Counted from the first letter of the stretch, positions 43,736-52,870 are shown. The stretch: 64,000 nt of DNA from Hyphomicrobium_A sp041659545 (GCA_041659545.1 JBAZYB010000001.1:124001-188000), one strand, 5' to 3'. Program-made: numbers and translations. The notes: generated by a model not told the origin, from the letters alone.

Positions 43736-45922
43736 GTGCGAGTGCAGCTGATGTACGCGCCTACCGCCGACCCCACGTGCCCGTGGGGCAGCCTGTATAT
43801 GCTGAAGGGCTATCTCAACGATCGGACGGATCACGAGGTGACCGTGCGCGACCTGAACATCGAGTGGTTGCACTACATGTTCGAAGCGGGATCGCTGACG
43901 AGAGCGCAGGGGGTGATCGAGGGCCGCTTGGCTGAACTGGAGAACAAGTCCCGATTGGAGCCCATGGAGCAGTTTGCTTATACCAGGCTTCTGCAACCGA
44001 TTGCGATGCCGACCGCTAGCGTTCTGGCTGAGGCGGTCTCCATCCTGCAATCCGGTGATCGATTCTACGACGTCGACGAGTATTTCGACGCGATGACGGC
44101 CCTGAAGCAATGGGAAAGGGCAATGTCGCGAATCTCGTTCCCCGGAGTTTTCGACAAGTTCAGCCGCTACGGCATGGGGCCGTTTCTTAATCCGACCAGC
44201 GCCGCGGACATCGTTTGCGCCACCTCGGATGCCCAGTTGGGTTTCTTCTCATCCTTCCTGGACGAGCGAGTGCTTCCCGGTATGTCAAAGGTGCCGCCGG
44301 ATGTGGTCGGGATCTCGATACCTTTCCGATTCCAGCTCTGGCACGCGGTTGCTCTTGCTCGAGCATTGCGTGCTCGGTTTCCCGCGACCAAGTTGGTTGT
44401 CGGTGGCACTGCCCTGCAACTACAGAAGTATGCGCAACTGCACGGTCGTCACGACGGCCTCTACGAGTTTTTCAAGCTGTTCGACGCCGTGGTGGTTGGT
44501 GAGGGCGAAGAACCGCTTTGCGAACTGCTGGCGCTTTGGGAGCGAGGCGGCACTGTGAGCCGCGCGCTCCCGCAGGCAGGAAAGGGCGCGACGACCACAA
44601 TGCCGAACGTGCTAGTAGTCGATCCTCATCGACCGATCGTCTATGCGCCACCGTCATTCAGATATCACGACCTGAACGCCTTGTCGGTGCCTGACTATTC
44701 AGACGTGAGATGGGATCTCTATCTGTCGCCGGAACCGGTCCTCACTTACTCACCGACGCGGGGATGCTACTGGGACCGATGCACATTCTGCGAGATTGGC
44801 CTGGCCACCGATCGCCCGACTGCTCCTTCTCGCGAACGAACCCCGGACCGCGTGATCGAAGACCTAAAGGTCCTGCGCAAGATCGGCCGCCACATCTACT
44901 GGTCGGTCGATGCCATTCGACCCGCTTGGCTGGTCCAGGTCTCGAGAGGCATCGCGGCCGCAGGGCTGGACGTCCTATGGGGAGCCGAAGTGCGACTTGA
45001 CCGGATGTATACCGACGAGGAGGTGGCGGTGCTCAAGAAGGGCGGATGCCTTGCCATCTCTGTTGGCCTGGAGACAGGCTCGAATCGCCTGCTTAAGCTG
45101 ATGGATAAGGGGACGACGACCGAGCGCTACGGTACAACGCTAGCGCGCCTGCGGTCGGCGGGAATCGGTGTATATCCGATGACATTCATCGGCTTCCCAA
45201 CCGAGACCATTGACGAGGCCAATCAGACGATCGATTTCCTCGAACAGCACGCGGACGAACTGGCGATGCTCGCGATGCCCGCCACCTTCTACCTCGAAGG
45301 GAACGCGATCATCACACAGAAGCCGGAACAGTACTCGCTGAGGCGCCTGGAGCGGTTCAAGAACCTCGACGCTCCTAATGGCTGGTACTGGGAGGGACCC
45401 GAGCGATGGCCGATTGGGGAGCAACGACAGCTCATGGCTCGACTCGTCGAGACATCGACACAGATCATGGGTCTGTTGGATCGGCCATTCCTCGGCGGGG
45501 TCGACACTCCTCACAGTGCCTTATATCTGGAACGCCACGGTCTGACTGCGATCAAGACGGCTTCGGCCCGGTTCAAGAGCCGTGTCAAGGAACGGCCAGC
45601 ACTCGCCTCACGGAACCGCGTAGCGTCGCCGTTCGATCTCGAGGAGATTCGAGCAAATGTGTGGCGCCTGATCGACTTACTCGAAGAGGAGTATCGAGAG
45701 GGGCTGTGCGCGAGCGGGGAAATCACCGTGCCGCTGTTGGCATCCCTGCCGAGTGTTGCACGCCAGCAGGTGCGATACCAGGACCTCGATGCTGACATTC
45801 AAACGCCTCTCGATCAGTGGCTGGACATCAACTTCTCCCGCGACCGGTCCCGTGATGAGCCGATGTACACGCAGTATCGACCCGCCGCGCACAGTGGCGC
45901 GGAGGTAGTCCGCTCCAGCTGA
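43736..45922 (+). CDS. B12-binding-type radical SAM protein of a second type
   Basis: 728 residues from GTG 43736. It is unlike the three paralogues. It has a long N-terminal region, a B12-binding-type domain at about residues 185-275 (V-V-G-I-S-I-P-F-R, K-L-V-V-G-G-T-A, V-V-V-G-E-G-E-E-P), and a radical SAM motif with four residues in the first gap, C344-Y-W-D-R-C349-T-F-C352. The spacing recalls RiPP-maturation B12 radical SAM proteins (C-W-W-x-x-C-T-F-C). Further S-V-G-L-E-T-G-S-N-R-L-L-K-L-M-D-K-G and F-I-G-F-P-T-E-T support the fold. Reaction unknown: methylation, epimerisation or C-C bond formation are all possible. No precursor-peptide gene is apparent next to it. Confidence 0.85.
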   Translation: MRVQLMYAPTADPTCPWGSLYMLKGYLNDRTDHEVTVRDLNIEWLHYMFEAGSLTRAQGVIEGRLAELENKSRLEPMEQFAYTRLLQPIAMPTASVLAEAVSILQSGDRFYDVDEYFDAMTALKQWERAMSRISFPGVFDKFSRYGMGPFLNPTSAADIVCATSDAQLGFFSSFLDERVLPGMSKVPPDVVGISIPFRFQLWHAVALARALRARFPATKLVVGGTALQLQKYAQLHGRHDGLYEFFKLFDAVVVGEGEEPLCELLALWERGGTVSRALPQAGKGATTTMPNVLVVDPHRPIVYAPPSFRYHDLNALSVPDYSDVRWDLYLSPEPVLTYSPTRGCYWDRCTFCEIGLATDRPTAPSRERTPDRVIEDLKVLRKIGRHIYWSVDAIRPAWLVQVSRGIAAAGLDVLWGAEVRLDRMYTDEEVAVLKKGGCLAISVGLETGSNRLLKLMDKGTTTERYGTTLARLRSAGIGVYPMTFIGFPTETIDEANQTIDFLEQHADELAMLAMPATFYLEGNAIITQKPEQYSLRRLERFKNLDAPNGWYWEGPERWPIGEQRQLMARLVETSTQIMGLLDRPFLGGVDTPHSALYLERHGLTAIKTASARFKSRVKERPALASRNRVASPFDLEEIRANVWRLIDLLEEEYREGLCASGEITVPLLASLPSVARQQVRYQDLDADIQTPLDQWLDINFSRDRSRDEPMYTQYRPAAHSGAEVVRSS

Positions 45923-45981
45923 TTCGCCGCAGTGGCCAGACCGCTGCCGTCTATTTCAACTCCGCGACTATAAGGTGACGC

Positions 45982-47946
45982 ATGACTGCACAGAAGAGAC
46001 ACGTCGCTCTGTTCGAGTTCTCCGTGTGGGATAGGATGGTGCCCCTCGTAAGCGGCTTGCTGGAGGCTGGTGCGTGCGCCCGGCCGGAATTGCGAGACAG
46101 CTACCGGTTCTCGAAGTACAGCACCAGCACCGGCGCCGCTGCCATTGATCGCGTCATCGACGTCGAGGCCGACGTCTATGCTTTCTCTTGCTACGTCTGG
46201 AACACCGGATTGGTGCGACGGATTCTTCCGGCGGTGTTGGAGCAACGGCCGCACGCAAGGATTTTGCTGGGTGGTCCGCAAGTAATGAACAAGGCCGCCT
46301 CGTATCTGCCAAAGGATTGCGAGAGAACCGCCGTGTGCAATGGGGAGGGCGAGATTACGTTCTCGAACTACCTTGCCGAACTCCTGAATGAAGAACCAGA
46401 CCTTGGTCGGGTCAATGGACTGAGTTTCTACCGGGATGGGACTCTCATCGACACACCCAAGCAGGATCGAATCGCGGACCTAGACAGCTATCCGTCTCCT
46501 TACCTTGCGGGCTGCTTCACCGGCCAGCGGTTCGTCTATGGCGTCATCGAGACGAATCGTGGTTGCCCCTTTAAGTGCACTTATTGTTACTGGGGTGCTT
46601 CGACTAACAGCAAGGTACGGAAGCAGTCCGAAGACCGCGTGTTTCAGGAACTTGAGTGGCTGAGCCAGCAGAAAACACACATGATCCTCATCGCCGACGC
46701 CAACTTTGGCATGTTGAAGCGTGATCAGGACATTGCCGCCCATATCGTCGCTTGTAAGTCGAAGTACGGGTTTCCGATGACCGTCTCGTTCAGCGCGTCG
46801 AAGAATACTCCAGACAAGAACGCGGAGTTGGTCAAGGTCCTGGCGGATTCCGGTCTCTTGAGCACACTACCGATTGCCATTCAGTCGACCAATCCGGAGG
46901 TGCTCAAGAACGTCGATCGCAGCAATATTTCTTCCGCGGGGTACATTCAGCTGCAGAACGCCGTCAATGAACGTGGGCAGAGCTCCTATGTCGAGCTGAT
47001 CTGGCCGTTGCCAGGCGAAACCCTTTCCTCCTTCCGCGCCGGAATCGAAGACTTGTTCCGCCAGGGCGCGAGTACTTTCAATGCCCATCCGCTGATGCTC
47101 ATCAACAATGTTGAGATGGACGACCATCGTGAGCGCTTCGGCTTGGTCACCGTGCCGGACCAGGATCCGAACAGCGAGGCGAGTCTCGTCGTGTCCACCG
47201 CGTCGGTGTCTGCCGGTGAGTACCTCGATGGCCTGCGGTACATGTGCCATGTGACGGCCTTGCTCAGCTGTCGCGGGCTGGCGCATTCGGCGAAGTGGCT
47301 CGACCAGCGGCAGCAACTCTCGTTGGGGCAACTGTTCGCTCGGTTTGACGACTTCTGCCTTGCCCGGCCGGATCATCCCTACACGGCGCACGTCGGCACT
47401 GCGACATCGGGTGACGGCGCCTACAGTTTCGCCATGCTGGGGTCGGTCTTCCATCTCACCTGTGGCGCGTTGATTCGAGAGTTCGACCAATTGCTTCATG
47501 AGTTCGTGCAGACTCTAGAGCAGTGGTCTGATCCTCGACTGCGCGCACTTTTTGCTCTTGACCTATTGAATCGGCCGTACGCGTACCGGAACACACGAAT
47601 CGTCGAACGGGGCGGCCTGCTTCAGGGATTCAATTGCCGCCCTCTCGCAAAGAATGACCGGGCGCAGGTCGAAGTGCCTCCAGCCTATGTCGCACTCATT
47701 GCGGAGGCTTTGGGCGTGCCGGAGGCTGGAAGGTGCGCTGTTTACGAGGTGTCTTACAAGTCCGAGCAGTATCCGTATGTGGCCGGCAAGAAGGAGCTCG
47801 ACTACCACACCTATTGCACTGGGATGCTGTTACGTATGAACGCCGTGGCAGCCCGCTGGACACCCTTGGGGCAATCCCGCGAGTTCTCAATTTCGAGCGA
47901 TGTCAGCCGAATCGGCGTCCCCTCCGAATCGGCGGTCACTGAATAG
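45982..47946 (+). CDS. B12-binding-type radical SAM protein, paralogue C
   Basis: 654 residues from ATG 45982. The cluster motif is C195-P-F-K-C199-T-Y-C202 followed by Y-W-G-A-S-T-N-S. The N-terminus F-E-F-S-V-W-D-R-M-V-P-L-V-S-G-L-L, L-G-G-P-Q-V-M-N-K-A and the central A-D-A-N-F-G-M-L-K-R-D are nearly those of paralogue B; over much of the length the two look more than half identical by eye. Duplication within the cluster followed by specialisation is likely. Two near-copies suggest successive methylations or two sites on one scaffold. Confidence 0.88.
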   Translation: MTAQKRHVALFEFSVWDRMVPLVSGLLEAGACARPELRDSYRFSKYSTSTGAAAIDRVIDVEADVYAFSCYVWNTGLVRRILPAVLEQRPHARILLGGPQVMNKAASYLPKDCERTAVCNGEGEITFSNYLAELLNEEPDLGRVNGLSFYRDGTLIDTPKQDRIADLDSYPSPYLAGCFTGQRFVYGVIETNRGCPFKCTYCYWGASTNSKVRKQSEDRVFQELEWLSQQKTHMILIADANFGMLKRDQDIAAHIVACKSKYGFPMTVSFSASKNTPDKNAELVKVLADSGLLSTLPIAIQSTNPEVLKNVDRSNISSAGYIQLQNAVNERGQSSYVELIWPLPGETLSSFRAGIEDLFRQGASTFNAHPLMLINNVEMDDHRERFGLVTVPDQDPNSEASLVVSTASVSAGEYLDGLRYMCHVTALLSCRGLAHSAKWLDQRQQLSLGQLFARFDDFCLARPDHPYTAHVGTATSGDGAYSFAMLGSVFHLTCGALIREFDQLLHEFVQTLEQWSDPRLRALFALDLLNRPYAYRNTRIVERGGLLQGFNCRPLAKNDRAQVEVPPAYVALIAEALGVPEAGRCAVYEVSYKSEQYPYVAGKKELDYHTYCTGMLLRMNAVAARWTPLGQSREFSISSDVSRIGVPSESAVTE

Positions 47947-47980
47947 GGCCTCCGGCCGTTTCCCAGCGAAGTGAGTCGCC

Positions 47981-48832
47981 ATGCCAGTGCCACGCGTTGA
48001 ACGTTTTGACAAGAGCTCGAGGGACGGCACCTTACTGAAGTGCTGCCGAATCGGCGTCGGTAGTCCTCTCGTCGTTGCTAACCCGATCGGTATCCACCCT
48101 GATGCTTGGATGCCTGTCGCCGCAGAACTCGACGGCCAGTTTTGCCTTCTGCTTTGGGAGGGACGCGGGTTGGGCAGTTCCGCCTATCCTGTCAACCCTG
48201 CTGCCATGGAAGTGACGGACCATGCCGCGGACTTGCGGGCCGTCGCATCCACTTGCGGGAGTTCTCCGTTCGGGTTGATCGCATTTTGCTCTGCCGCGCT
48301 GGTCGCGTGTGAGGCACTTCAGGACAGAGCGTTTGCTCCCCATCGCGTGATGTTCATCAGTGCCCCGTTGGCTCAAAGGCCTCAGGACCAGGTAATTCTC
48401 CGGTTCTTGAAGAGGGTGGCGAGCGAAAAGAACGGATGGCGCGGAATGGCGGAGATCTGCCAGGCGTTCGTGCCCGATGAATTCAGAAGCGGAGTTGCGG
48501 CGATGTTCGAACAAAAGCGCGGTGCCGATGCGTTCATGAGGACCATCGAGAGCTATGTTCGCTACCGGCCTAGTCCTGCGTTCTCCACCGCGCCGCTATG
48601 GCTGGCTCTCGCTGAGTCCGACGATGCAGCAACGAGAACTGGAAACGAGATCTTTCTGAAGGCGAGGCGTGACCCTCGCGACCGCATGGTGACATTGCCT
48701 GGAAAGCGTTATGCGTCGCTGGTCAGACCGGCAGAATTCGCAAGAATGCTAGCAGAATGGTGGCAAGAGGGCGTCACCGTGCCGCCTGACGTCTTACAGT
48801 CGGTCCAGAAGATCGGCGGTCACTTCGGGTGA
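47981..48832 (+). CDS. Alpha/beta hydrolase-like protein with Cys elbow, incomplete triad
   Basis: 283 residues from ATG 47981. Alpha/beta hydrolase layout: P-L-V-V-A-N-P-I-G oxyanion region, W-E-G-R-G-L-G-S-S, then the elbow G-L-I-A-F-C-S-A-A with Cys103 where Ser is usual. The acid may be in A-L-A-E-S-D-D. The site where the catalytic His normally lies reads L-P-G-K-R-Y-A-S-L-V-R-P, so His appears replaced by Tyr or Arg. It may be a non-hydrolytic member, a binding protein or an acyltransferase with altered chemistry. Its 3' end overlaps the minus-strand kinase gene by 39 bases. Confidence 0.7.
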   Translation: MPVPRVERFDKSSRDGTLLKCCRIGVGSPLVVANPIGIHPDAWMPVAAELDGQFCLLLWEGRGLGSSAYPVNPAAMEVTDHAADLRAVASTCGSSPFGLIAFCSAALVACEALQDRAFAPHRVMFISAPLAQRPQDQVILRFLKRVASEKNGWRGMAEICQAFVPDEFRSGVAAMFEQKRGADAFMRTIESYVRYRPSPAFSTAPLWLALAESDDAATRTGNEIFLKARRDPRDRMVTLPGKRYASLVRPAEFARMLAEWWQEGVTVPPDVLQSVQKIGGHFG

Positions 48833-49411
48833 GGTTCTGGCGGCGTCCAGCGTCGTCCAGTTGTCCCTTGCCGACCATAGATCCAGTTGAGCTGTTATCT
48901 TGCGTTGATGGCTCAAGAAGCTACCGTAGCTACAAGTCGCGTCCATTCCGCATTCATAGGGAACGACTTGGCCTCGCTGCTTGCGAGACCAAGCTAGATC
49001 AGGATCTAGCCTCAGATAGAACACCCGATCCGGCCGACGCAGTCCAGCCACGACATTCTCGGTCCATGTGGCGTCGAGGCCATAGGCAATCTCGCTGGCA
49101 GCATGCTTCATCCAATAGCCGTCCATAACGAACACGTGCGACCTGTGTGACTCTGCACGAGTCACGGCCAAGGAGATGGTCCACATCAAGAACAGGAAAC
49201 GCGGCACCTGCCGCATCTCGATCAAGCCTTCGCGAATTTCTCCGCTCTGGGCCCTCAAGAACGTGGCAGTCGGATAATGGCCCGGGTTGTTGAGGATATC
49301 CCAGCGGTCCAATACCGTGGCGTGTGTGCCGCGCTGACGCAGCTCCGCAGTGAGTGCGGCGGCCGCAGTCGATTTGCCGGCACCATCACTTCCGACAATT
49401 GCAATCAGCAT
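48794..49411 (-). CDS. Thymidylate-kinase-like P-loop kinase
   Basis: 205 residues from ATG 49411 on the minus strand, the only minus-strand gene inside the cluster. Walker A is I-A-I-V-G-S-D-G-A-G-K-S-T at residues about 3-15; D-R-W and V-F-V-M-D-G-Y follow as in dTMP kinases, and L-R-L-D-P-D-L-A-W-S-R-K-Q-R-G may be the lid. The dTMP kinase D-R-Y/S signature is only partly kept, so the substrate may be a nucleoside or an unrelated alcohol. It is convergent with the hydrolase and divergent from the ABC ATPase gene, sharing the 144-bp region 49412-49555 as possible bidirectional control. Confidence 0.75.
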   Translation of the reverse strand: MLIAIVGSDGAGKSTAAAALTAELRQRGTHATVLDRWDILNNPGHYPTATFLRAQSGEIREGLIEMRQVPRFLFLMWTISLAVTRAESHRSHVFVMDGYWMKHAASEIAYGLDATWTENVVAGLRRPDRVFYLRLDPDLAWSRKQRGQVVPYECGMDATCSYGSFLSHQRKITAQLDLWSARDNWTTLDAARTSPEVTADLLDRL

Positions 49412-49555
49412 AGTCGAGTCGCGCAACACCGCCGGCTCGTGAGTGCAGCCGGCCATTGAAGTGTATAGCGTCAACCCTACGACAGTCGACCTGACAGGAA
49501 GTACGTCATTCTATGTCGTTCGTGACCGCACCTGGCCAGCTGTGACTCTCGCTTA

Positions 49556-50521
49556 ATGATGCTATCGGCGTCTGTGTCTGCAATCAGGGTCTCACACATC
49601 GCGAAGAGGTTCGGGAAGCGGGATGCCCTGCGCGACATCACGTTTGATGTGGCGCCAGGCGAAGTGTTCGGACTCGTGGGTCCGAATGGGGCCGGGAAGT
49701 CTACGTTGATCCGGATTCTGTCGACGCTGGTGCGGCCCTGCGCCGGCACGGCATTCGTCGGCCCGCATAGCGTCACTGATGCCCCGAACGCCGTAAGACG
49801 ACTGCTTGGCGTAGTGCCGCAGGCGCATACCAGCGATCCTCACATGAGCGTCGAGGAAAACCTTCGTCTGTTCGCAAAGCTGTACGAGGTTCCGGCCGCG
49901 AAGCGACGGCAACGGATTCCGGAGGCGATGGAGGCGGTCGGCGTTCTAGAACATCGCTCAACTCCAGTGAAGAATCTATCGGGCGGGCTGAGAAGGCGGG
50001 TCGAGATTGCAAGGGCCTTGGTGCATGAACCAGCCGTGTTGATCCTGGACGAACCAACCTCCAGTCTTGACCCGGTGTCGAGGACCAACATCTGGTCCGT
50101 TATTAAGACCCTTGTTAGGGATCGAGGCATGGCGTTAGTTCTGGCAACTCACTATATGGAAGAAGCCGAGAGCCTGTGCGATCGAGTTGCAATCCTCAAT
50201 ACTGGGCGAATCGTTGCGCTCGACTCGCCGGGGCGGATGAAACAGGCGTTGAGGAAAAACGATGTGATCGACCTCGTGTTTGAGGAGCCGGGTCAACAAC
50301 GAGATTGGGCGGCGGCACTGTCAACATTGCCCGGACTCGTGAGCATAGCCCAGGCGCCGAGCGGCGTTACGATTGAGAGCACGAATGGCTTCCGGACGCT
50401 GCAGGCTCTGTCCTGCCACGTCGAGGATCAACAGGCTCGAATCGCGTCATGCTCAATGCGTCCTATCACTCTGAATGATGTATTTGCCCACTATACGTCG
50501 AACCTCGGAGCGAAAGCCTGA
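49556..50521 (+). CDS. ABC transporter ATP-binding protein (DrrA-like)
   Basis: 321 residues. Complete ATPase: Walker A G-P-N-G-A-G-K-S-T, Q-loop V-P-Q, signature L-S-G-G-L-R-R-R-V, Walker B V-L-I-L-D-E-P and switch His in L-A-T-H-Y-M-E-E-A. The C-terminal tail of about 90 residues is that of drug-export ATPases such as DrrA. It works with the permease encoded 24 bases downstream and is likely to export the cluster product or a toxic intermediate. Start at ATG 49556 (49559 is an in-frame alternative). Confidence 0.92.
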   Translation: MMLSASVSAIRVSHIAKRFGKRDALRDITFDVAPGEVFGLVGPNGAGKSTLIRILSTLVRPCAGTAFVGPHSVTDAPNAVRRLLGVVPQAHTSDPHMSVEENLRLFAKLYEVPAAKRRQRIPEAMEAVGVLEHRSTPVKNLSGGLRRRVEIARALVHEPAVLILDEPTSSLDPVSRTNIWSVIKTLVRDRGMALVLATHYMEEAESLCDRVAILNTGRIVALDSPGRMKQALRKNDVIDLVFEEPGQQRDWAAALSTLPGLVSIAQAPSGVTIESTNGFRTLQALSCHVEDQQARIASCSMRPITLNDVFAHYTSNLGAKA

Positions 50522-50545
50522 TCGGAGAGCGCTTCTAACGCAGTA

Positions 50546-51631
50546 ATGTGGAAGACCCTTGCGATTGTCGAGCGGGAACTGTGGCGCCTTGCCCGTCGTC
50601 CCACACTGATCGTCATGGCTCTCCTTCTGCCAGCAATCCAGTTGCTGGTTCTTGGTTACGCGGTTGGCGGTGATATCCCTGAGTTGCGGGTTGCGGTGGT
50701 TGGCGATGATCCAGTCATACAACTTCTCGTGCCCGATTCGGCCGAGGGCAGATCCGACGCTGAGGCGCTTCGGGGGATCCGATTTCAGTCGATAGATGCA
50801 GCACGGCAAGCCCTCTTGGCCGGTGAGGTGCATGGGGTCCTGGCGATACCGCGCGATCTTCGGGCCGAAGCGGTCAGAATCGAAGTCGATAGCGCGGACA
50901 AGTTTCTCGCAGACGCGATGGTCGACCGTGTCACGTCTGCCCTGCGCCGCTACGATCTCGCGATCGCTCCCGAGTTGCTGGCACAGACGACAAACCTGAA
51001 TGTGACGGAGGTGTTCGGTCAAGTTCCGTATATCCAGTACTTGCTCGCAGGGGTTGTGTCTTTAGCGGTTTTCATGATGTCGACGGTAGGGGGCGGCATT
51101 ACTTTCGTGGACGACAAGGTCAGGGGCGTCCACGAGGGGTATCTCGTAACTCCAATCACGACCGTCCAGTTAGTCGGCGGCTTTGGCATCGCGGGTGTGA
51201 TCAAAGCGGCGTTAGCCGGTATCTGTCTCTTGGTCATCGGCAGCGTGCTGGCTGATCTGCCCAGCATAATGGCGCTCGGCCAGTTCCTGAGACTGAGCAT
51301 CGTTGTCGCGGCGACGGCTTGTGCTCTGGTCGGATTGACGTTCGTGATGATCGTGCGCGCGCAAGACCTGTTCTGGCCGAGGGCTATGTTTGCCGTGGCG
51401 AACACCGCGCTGTACTTTCCTAGCGGAGCGCTCTATCCAACCGACGCGTTCCCAGAATGGATGCGGGTGCTGTCGTATGTAAACCCCTTCTACTATTCGG
51501 TGCACGCTTTGCGCGCTGTCATGCTCAGGAGCGCAAACCTGTGGCAAGTACAGGCCGACCTGGGGGCGTTGCTCCTATTCGCTGCCGTGGCCTTCGCCAT
51601 TGTCGTCTTCGCGTTTAAGCGCACCCTATGA
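50546..51631 (+). CDS. ABC-2 type permease (DrrB-like)
   Basis: 361 residues. One membrane segment near the N-terminus (residues about 20-40, M-A-L-L-L-P-A-I-Q-L-L-V-L-G-Y), a periplasmic domain to about 170, and five segments in the C-terminal half, which contains F-V-D-D-K-V-R-G-V-H-E-G-Y-L-V-T-P-I and N-P-F-Y-Y-S-V-H-A-L-R. This is the ABC-2 export permease layout. It is the partner of the preceding ATPase; together they form a self-resistance or product exporter. Confidence 0.9.
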   Translation: MWKTLAIVERELWRLARRPTLIVMALLLPAIQLLVLGYAVGGDIPELRVAVVGDDPVIQLLVPDSAEGRSDAEALRGIRFQSIDAARQALLAGEVHGVLAIPRDLRAEAVRIEVDSADKFLADAMVDRVTSALRRYDLAIAPELLAQTTNLNVTEVFGQVPYIQYLLAGVVSLAVFMMSTVGGGITFVDDKVRGVHEGYLVTPITTVQLVGGFGIAGVIKAALAGICLLVIGSVLADLPSIMALGQFLRLSIVVAATACALVGLTFVMIVRAQDLFWPRAMFAVANTALYFPSGALYPTDAFPEWMRVLSYVNPFYYSVHALRAVMLRSANLWQVQADLGALLLFAAVAFAIVVFAFKRTL

Positions 51632-51661
51632 CCACTTCGTGAGCTGTGGTCCCTTGACCTC

Positions 51662-52513
51662 ATGCCGATCATGAACCCTGAGGAATTTGCGCTCGCAAGT
51701 CGGCGCGCCCATCAAGCGGACTCAGTGGTCGATGTATATGGGGTAACGGTGGGTGGGCTGAGACCCGTGGTGTGCGCCGGCCCCTGCTCTGTGGAGACAC
51801 CGGAGCAGATATTGGCATGTGCTGAAGCAGTCCGGAAATCCGGGGCACATCTGCTTCGAGCCGGAGCGTACAAACCGCGCACGTCACCCTATTCCTTCCA
51901 GGGCCTCGGCGAGAGAGGTCTCAAGCTTCTCGCCGAGGTGCGGGAGGAAACGGGCCTCGGGATCGTGACCGAGGCGGTTGATACCGACACATTCGACCTC
52001 GTCGAGGAATATGCTGACTGCGTGCAAATCGGCGCACGAAACATGCAGAATTTCTCGCTCCTGCGCCGTGCAGGTAGATCGGTTCGCCCAATTCTTCTAA
52101 AGCGCGGGCTCTGCGCAACATTGCAAGAGTTCTTGTTAGCCGCCGAGTATGTCTTGGCTGGCGGCAATCCGCGGGTGATCCTCTGTGAACGCGGCGTGCG
52201 AACATTCGCGGATCATTCGCGTACGACACTCGACCTCAGCATCGTGCCGGCCGTGAAGAGGCTGAGTCACCTTCCAATCATCGTGGATCCGAGTCACGCT
52301 ACCGGCGTTCGGGACGCGGTGCCTTCGATGTCCCTAGCGGCGATAGCTGCGGGCGCGCATGGTTTGTTGATAGAGATGCATGTGCAGCCGAATCAGGCGC
52401 TCACTGACGGCCCGCAGGCGATTTATCCGTCGCAGCTGGAACGAATCGTATCTGATACCGCTTCGATTGCAGCCATTCTTGCCCAATCCAAAGTGCCCCA
52501 ACCGCTTATTTAA
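51662..52513 (+). CDS. aroF: 3-deoxy-7-phosphoheptulonate (DAHP) synthase, class I-beta
   Basis: 283 residues, without an ACT or chorismate-mutase regulatory domain. Signature motifs: C-A-G-P-C-S-V-E, L-R-A-G-A-Y-K-P-R-T-S-P-Y-S-F-Q-G, I-G-A-R-N-M-Q-N-F, L-K-R-G, L-C-E-R-G-V-R-T, V-D-P-S-H-A-T-G and E-M-H-V-Q-P. It condenses PEP with erythrose 4-phosphate, the first step of the shikimate pathway. Lack of an allosteric domain fits an insensitive copy devoted to supplying chorismate for PabA/PabB in this cluster. It could also be the housekeeping enzyme. Confidence 0.93.
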   Translation: MPIMNPEEFALASRRAHQADSVVDVYGVTVGGLRPVVCAGPCSVETPEQILACAEAVRKSGAHLLRAGAYKPRTSPYSFQGLGERGLKLLAEVREETGLGIVTEAVDTDTFDLVEEYADCVQIGARNMQNFSLLRRAGRSVRPILLKRGLCATLQEFLLAAEYVLAGGNPRVILCERGVRTFADHSRTTLDLSIVPAVKRLSHLPIIVDPSHATGVRDAVPSMSLAAIAAGAHGLLIEMHVQPNQALTDGPQAIYPSQLERIVSDTASIAAILAQSKVPQPLI

Positions 52514-52660
52514 CTGGCTGGTGTTCGGCAGGACAACAGCTGCGAGTCAGTATGTCCAGTGCACGTTCTGCCGTACTTACTGACAGCGCGAGCGTCCAGG
52601 CTACGGGAGGGTATAGTGTCGCATCGCTTAAGCGCGTGAGTTCTTCAACCGGAGGGTGTG

Positions 52661-52870
52661 ATGTCCAAGGTTAGCAAAGAGTTGGTCGTTGGGGTATCGC
52701 GGAAGACAGGAGTCAGCGAAGCTGACGTTGAGAAAGTGCTGAATTCGCTTGGACTGAACAAGGTGCTGTCCAATGTTCAGGCGTCTGCCGGAGCAACGAA
52801 GATGTCCTCTTTGAAGGTTGGAGACCTCAAGCTGGGAGTGCGGTTGGGCCGGTCTTCGGTGTCGGTCTAG
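52661..52870 (+). CDS. Small HU-like N-terminal protein, unknown function
   Basis: 69 residues from ATG 52661, with GGAGG five bases upstream. Residues 2-32 (S-K-E-L-V-V-G-V-S-R-K-T-G-V-S-E-A-D-V-E-K-V-L) resemble the two helices at the N-terminus of HU/IHF proteins, but the DNA-binding beta arm is missing and the remainder is short, with K-V-G-D-L-K-L-G-V-R-L-G-R. It could be a regulator, a peptide scaffold or the truncated relic of an HU-like gene. Its strong ribosome site suggests real expression. The 147 bases before it hold no other gene. Confidence 0.5.
   Translation: MSKVSKELVVGVSRKTGVSEADVEKVLNSLGLNKVLSNVQASAGATKMSSLKVGDLKLGVRLGRSSVSV

Noticed and set aside
43736..47946. A RiPP pathway with precursor peptide for the B12 radical SAM proteins
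   Set aside because: No short precursor-like gene with a core next to them; the carrier proteins and ligases offer a simpler substrate carrier.
52580..52617. Possible promoter CTGACA...TATAGT before the small HU-like gene
   Set aside because: The spacer is 26 bases, far from the usual 16-18; only the TATAGT is attractive.
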